A stretch of DNA of 9,468 bases. Origin: Spirochaetaceae bacterium (GTDB lineage: Bacteria > Spirochaetota > Spirochaetia > Treponematales > Breznakiellaceae). The translations under genes and the position numbers were made by a program. The stretch is taken from assembly GCA_031267955.1 (NCBI GenBank), contig JAIRYB010000075.1:1-9468 (forward strand). The letters are read 5' to 3'. Positions 6,701-9,468 of this stretch are shown here, in pieces. The notes beneath the pieces were generated by a model. That model was given only the letters and a program-made list of their open reading frames with translations. It was not told the origin of the DNA and did no database searches. Within the stretch, counting starts at the first letter, position 1. Each line of letters opens with the position of its first letter.

Positions 6701-8052
6701 GGGGCCGCCTCGATCTCCGCGAGAAGTTCCCTGAAAAGCCCGATCTTTTCACGGTTCTCCCGGGCAAGGTCTTCCAGACCCGCCTCTTCAGGATCGCCGT
6801 AAATATCGGAAAGAAAATCTTCAAAGTCTTCCACAGGGCCCCTGCGTTCCTGGCCGTACTCCGCCGTGCGGGAAAGGGCGGGAAAATTCCCGCGCAGAAC
6901 GGCAAGGGCTTCTTCCTGTTTTACCGAAAGAATCCAGGGAAAACGCCGCCTTAAAAGCGGAAGGGGATTCTCCACAAGGCTTGAATCGCCAAGGATAATT
7001 TCCAGATAATCGTTTTCCGCTTCTTTAAGGACAGGATCGGAGGAGTCTCGGAAAAAGCGGCTGAAGTCCCCCCTGAGCCTCCTGAGCCCGCGCAGCGGCT
7101 TTACCGGGACAGGGGTAACAGTAACACTGTCGCCCAGTTCAACGGAAAGAAAACACTTTTCCGATTTTTCCGCCTCGTCAAAAGAATAGGCAAGAGGGCT
7201 TCCCGAATACCAGCAATTCCCGCCCGCCTTTTGAAATCGGTGCAAATGGCCCAGCGCGGCGTAGTCGAAAGACGCGAAAAGGCCGGCGTCAACCCGCTCG
7301 GCGCTGCCAAGAAAGACCCGCTCCGAATCGCTTTCCGCGCCGCCCGACGCAAAAAGGTGCGCCGCCAGGACCGTATAACCCGCCCCGTTTTCAAGCGCTT
7401 CCTGCCTGGCTTTCTCAAGCCGTGTTGCCGCTTCCTCCGCGAGGCGGGCCTGGGAACGGAGAAAAACCCTGTCTGCCGGGGCCTCTCCGGAACCTTCGTC
7501 CGCGCCGGTATTTTCCGCGCGCGGGCCGCCTTCATGGTAACCCAGATCGCCGTCCCGGCGGATCGGACCGCCGTTCGGGCGGATCAGGCTGCCGTCCGGG
7601 CGGATCAGGCTGCCGTCCCGGCAGCTTAAGCTGCCGGGGTGCAGGAAGGGGAGCAGGAAGAAGGCGCAGGTATTACCGTCACGGTCCCGGACGATTACCG
7701 GCTTGTCGGCGTCTTCGGGATCGGTAACAAAATGTATCCCCAGTTCCGCAAAAAGCTCCTTGCCGAACCCAAGCCGGGACGCCGAATCGTGATTGCCCGG
7801 CAGTATCAGTATCTCAAGATCGGGGCGGCGGGCCTTGAGCTTTCCCAAAAAACCGCCGAAGAGGCTCACCGCGTCCGGAGAAGGGATCGACCGGTCATAG
7901 ACATCGCCGGCAATAACAAGGGCCCGGTAAGAATCGCCGGCAAGAACACCGGCAAGCTGGTCCAGCATGAACGCCTGATCCTCAAGAAGCGGATGCTCGT
8001 GGAAGACCCTGCCCAGATGGAGATCGGCTGTATGGAGGAAACGGAACGCCAT
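6697..8052 (-). CDS. sbcD: Exonuclease subunit SbcD (Mre11-like nuclease)
   Basis: Mn-dependent nuclease subunit of SbcCD. It is 451 aa from the chosen start. The calcineurin-type phosphoesterase motifs are complete: D10-L-H12 in HTADLHLG, GDVYDR with D50 and D53, GNHD with N87-H88-D89, AHLF with H232, and GHLH at 268-271. A capping and SbcC-binding C-terminal region follows. Between LLPFLHP (to residue 139) and the helix starting near 195 is a low-complexity insert of about 50 residues, including four 7-residue repeats at 141-168 (see the tandem repeat entry). I chose the ATG at 8052 because the protein then begins directly with the family strand MAFRFLHTADLH. The ATG at 8106 adds 18 residues that lie over a promoter and has no ribosome site. 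The 8052 start also has no Shine-Dalgarno sequence, which fits a leaderless message. It is first of the operon sbcD-sbcC-TSCPD-M42. Confidence 0.95.
   Translation of the reverse strand: MAFRFLHTADLHLGRVFHEHPLLEDQAFMLDQLAGVLAGDSYRALVIAGDVYDRSIPSPDAVSLFGGFLGKLKARRPDLEILILPGNHDSASRLGFGKELFAELGIHFVTDPEDADKPVIVRDRDGNTCAFFLLPFLHPGSLSCRDGSLIRPDGSLIRPNGGPIRRDGDLGYHEGGPRAENTGADEGSGEAPADRVFLRSQARLAEEAATRLEKARQEALENGAGYTVLAAHLFASGGAESDSERVFLGSAERVDAGLFASFDYAALGHLHRFQKAGGNCWYSGSPLAYSFDEAEKSEKCFLSVELGDSVTVTPVPVKPLRGLRRLRGDFSRFFRDSSDPVLKEAENDYLEIILGDSSLVENPLPLLRRRFPWILSVKQEEALAVLRGNFPALSRTAEYGQERRGPVEDFEDFLSDIYGDPEEAGLEDLARENREKIGLFRELLAEIEAAP
7549..7632 (-). repeat. Four 21-bp in-frame tandem repeats inside sbcD
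   Basis: Units are 7612-7632, 7591-7611, 7570-7590 and 7549-7569. The two middle units differ at only a few bases; the outer two are more diverged. Each unit is exactly seven codons, giving SLSCRDG, SLIRPDG, SLIRPNG and GPIRRDG, residues 141-168 of SbcD. Copy-number change would keep the reading frame. The following residues (DLGYHEGG and on) may be decayed copies. Confidence 0.9.
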
Positions 8053-8059
8053 AACACTT

Positions 8060-8088
8060 AGGATAGAGAGCCGGGCAGCCGTTGTCAA
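8060..8088 (-). promoter_or_regulatory. sbcD operon promoter, probably giving a leaderless mRNA
   Basis: On the minus strand TTGACA (8088-8083) is a perfect -35. After a 17-bp spacer comes TATCCT (8065-8060), a 4/6 -10 match. Only 7 nt separate the -10 from the sbcD ATG at 8052-8050, so the usual start point falls at or next to the A of the ATG. The absence of any GGAG-like site before the ATG agrees with this. No other good promoter is seen between here and 8421. Confidence 0.6.
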
Positions 8089-8159
8089 TGCCGCGCATTG
8101 CGCCATAATTAATCTAGCCGAAAAGGGGCCGGTTCCTCAAATCCAAAACCTGGCTGAAA

Positions 8160-8303
8160 TCAGACCGCTTGGGCCTGTTCCGTCTCCTGACCGAAAACCT
8201 GTTTCATACTTACCTTTTCCCGGTTTAGTTTCAAGAGCCGTCCGACCGCCTCGTTTAACCCGTTGTTCAACACTATCGGATTTTGGGAGCGTTTCCGCCG
8301 CAT
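8160..8303 (-). other. Doubtful 47-codon ORF in the 8107-8421 spacer
   Basis: In the 315-bp gap between sbcD and the repeat protein, one minus-strand frame reads ATG (8303) to TGA (8160) as a 47-residue basic, helix-like peptide (MRRKRSQNPIVLNNG, ending QETEQAQAV). The open frame continues upstream, with no better start, to a stop near 8370. A GGAG lies only 3 nt before the ATG, which is too close to be convincing. An inner ATG preceded by AAAAGG at 5 nt spacing would give only 15 residues. I recognise no family. It could be a gene remnant, a short leader or chance. Other than this and the sbcD promoter, the gap shows nothing I can support. Confidence 0.2.
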
Positions 8304-8421
8304 CAGCTCCGCTTTGCATTCATCACCGGCCAGCGGGGACTCGGGCCGCCGCCGGCACGGGTCTTCTCATACCGAGCCGTTTGCCAGGCAAACTCCGAAG
8401 GCACGCCGGATCACGCTGTAA

Positions 8422-9468
8422 CTAAGGTTCCAGCGGTAATATGGCCTGGGCATAGCCGCGCCGGTTCCCGCCGGGAAGGGGGATGGTTTCCGTTACCTTG
8501 CCGTTTGTCAGCTTCCACACCATGCCGTTGTCCTCAGCCGCGTAGATACTGCCCCTGCTTTCGATCAGGGCGGTGGCTTCTATATGCCAGTTCCTCGTGA
8601 CGAGGGGGATGGTTTGGACCTGGCCGTCCGTCAGCCTCCATACCATGGCGACAGTAACGGCGCGGTAGCCGTCCACGCTACGCTCAGTGCCCGCCGCATA
8701 AACGCTGTTCCCGCTTTCGATGAGGGCGGTAACAAAGGTGTACGAGCTCCTGCCGTTGAGGGGGATGGTCTGTACCGAACCGGCTGTCAGCTTCCACACT
8801 GTGGCGATAAACCCGCCGCTGTACTCAAAGCCCGCCGCGTAGAGGCTGCCCTTGCTTTCGATAAGGGCGCGGGCGGCAGTGTAGCGGTTCCCGCCGGCGA
8901 GGGGGATGGTTTCCGTTACCTTGCCGTTTGCCAGCTTCCACACCGTGGCGACAGGCAGGCGATCCGTATTGTACTCGGAGCCCGCTACGTAGAGGCTGCC
9001 CTTGCTTTCGATCACGGCGCGGGCTTCGGCGTTCCGGCTCCCGTCGGTGAGGGGGATGGTTTCCGTTAGCCCGCCGTTTGTCAGTTTCCACACCGTGGCG
9101 ACATCTTTACCGTCCGCGTTGGTCTCACGGCCCGCGGCGTAGAGGCTGCCCCCGCTCTCGGCAAGGGCGCAGGCTTCGGCGTGCCGCGTCCCGTCGGAGA
9201 GGGGGATGGTCTCCGCTGTCTCGCCGTCCGCCAGTTTCCACACCGTAGCGATATATTTGTCGTTTGCGTTGATCTCATAACCCGCCGCGTAGAGGCTGCC
9301 CCCGCTACCGGCAAGGGCGCGGGCTTCGGTGTGCCGCGTCCCGCCGGCGAGGGGGATGGTCTCCGTTACCTTGCCGTTTGTCAGCTTCCATACCGTGGCG
9401 ACAGTAATGTCCGCCTCGTTTATCTCAAAGCCCGCGGCGTACCAGACAGGGCCGCCCCCGCCGGTAAC
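8422..9468 (-). CDS. Tandem-repeat beta-propeller-like protein (C-terminal part)
   Basis: The frame is open through the right edge, so the N-terminus lies outside the window; 348 residues are visible, ending at TAG (8424-8422). No catalytic motif is seen. The sequence consists of units of 41-52 residues with the pattern VWKLTNGKVTETIPL, a short variable loop, EARALIESKGSLYAAG, another loop, then the next VWKL. Each unit has about four predicted beta strands, and seven IPL blocks are visible, as expected for a beta-propeller. Similar 'YVAGYE...WKNG' repeat proteins are, from memory, common in treponemes and usually exported, so a surface or periplasmic binding role is an inference. The signal peptide cannot be checked here. 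Several GTG codons inside the repeats (for example at 9243) are valines of VWKL, not starts. No promoter link to sbcD is apparent; a 315-bp gap separates them. Confidence 0.8.
   Translation of the reverse strand, partial: VTGGGGPVWYAAGFEINEADITVATVWKLTNGKVTETIPLAGGTRHTEARALAGSGGSLYAAGYEINANDKYIATVWKLADGETAETIPLSDGTRHAEACALAESGGSLYAAGRETNADGKDVATVWKLTNGGLTETIPLTDGSRNAEARAVIESKGSLYVAGSEYNTDRLPVATVWKLANGKVTETIPLAGGNRYTAARALIESKGSLYAAGFEYSGGFIATVWKLTAGSVQTIPLNGRSSYTFVTALIESGNSVYAAGTERSVDGYRAVTVAMVWRLTDGQVQTIPLVTRNWHIEATALIESRGSIYAAEDNGMVWKLTNGKVTETIPLPGGNRRGYAQAILPLEP
8425..9468 (-). repeat. Array of tandem repeats, about 150 bp per unit
   Basis: Cutting after each VWKL/VWRL gives units at 9381-9232, 9231-9082 and 9081-8932 (150 bp each), 8931-8788 (144 bp), 8787-8632 (156 bp), 8631-8509 (123 bp) and a C-terminal partial unit at 8508-8425 (84 bp). 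Another partial unit occupies 9382-9468. All length changes are multiples of three and fall in the loop between YAAG and VWKL, or at the C-terminus. Units 1-4 are the most alike; units 5 and 6 are clearly diverged and lack two residues before IPL. Confidence 0.9.

Noticed and set aside
7549..7632. Possible CRISPR array
   Set aside because: The 21-bp units are directly adjacent, without spacers, and are in frame within sbcD, so this is a coding minisatellite.
6697..8106. Longer sbcD start at the ATG at 8106
   Set aside because: The 18 extra residues have no family match, lie over the -35 and -10 elements, and have no ribosome site. The family N-terminal strand starts at 8052.
8137..8319. A 60-codon minus-strand ORF upstream of sbcD
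   Set aside because: Gly/Thr/Lys-rich, unordered composition with no ribosome site. The overlapping frame ending at 8160 looks more natural, and even that one is doubtful.
8425..9468. CRISPR or mobile repeat array
   Set aside because: The units of 123-156 bp are protein-coding throughout, with length changes in multiples of three; no spacers, terminal inverted repeats or transposase are present.

Overview
The window is GC-rich, densely coded DNA from an anaerobic bacterium. The gene mix suggests a spirochaete, most likely a Treponema of the insect-gut type: a sugar ABC permease, a Clostridium beijerinckii-like short-chain flavodoxin next to a DUF3793 gene, a stand-alone TSCPD-domain protein, an M42 aminopeptidase, SbcCD, and a tandem 'YAAG/VWKL' repeat protein. 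The organism assignment is an inference from gene content and style, not from a marker gene.

Layout from left to right. At 1-753 (+) is the 3' part of a multiple-monosaccharide ABC permease. It converges on, and overlaps by 40 bp, a leftward pair made of a DUF3793 gene (714-1316) and a flavodoxin (1306-1734). That pair has its own sigma70-type promoter at 1775-1803, with a dyad symmetry centred on the -10 region that looks like an operator. Positions 1804-2039 are a more AT-rich spacer with no credible gene; they hold a GC palindrome and an AT-rich inverted repeat. Next comes a four-gene leftward operon, transcribed from right to left: sbcD (8052-6697), sbcC (6700-3449, ATGA overlap), a TSCPD protein (3432-3178) and an M42 metallopeptidase (3131-2040). 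Its promoter lies so close to the sbcD ATG that the message is probably leaderless. Positions 8107-8421 contain only that promoter's surroundings and a doubtful 47-codon ORF. The right edge (8422-9468, leftward) is the C-terminal part of a protein built from about seven repeats of 41-52 residues, probably a beta-propeller.

How the parts work together: SbcC and SbcD form the DNA double-strand-end and hairpin nuclease. The two downstream genes appear to be co-transcribed, but have no known mechanistic link to DNA repair. Flavodoxin and DUF3793 form a separate unit that may respond to iron or redox state. I see no RNA genes, CRISPR array, insertion sequence or phage genes. The most distinctive signals are the leaderless sbcD promoter, the in-frame 21-bp minisatellite inside sbcD, the dyad over the flavodoxin promoter, and mosaic exchange between the propeller repeats. 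I do not see clear evidence of a wholly new system.
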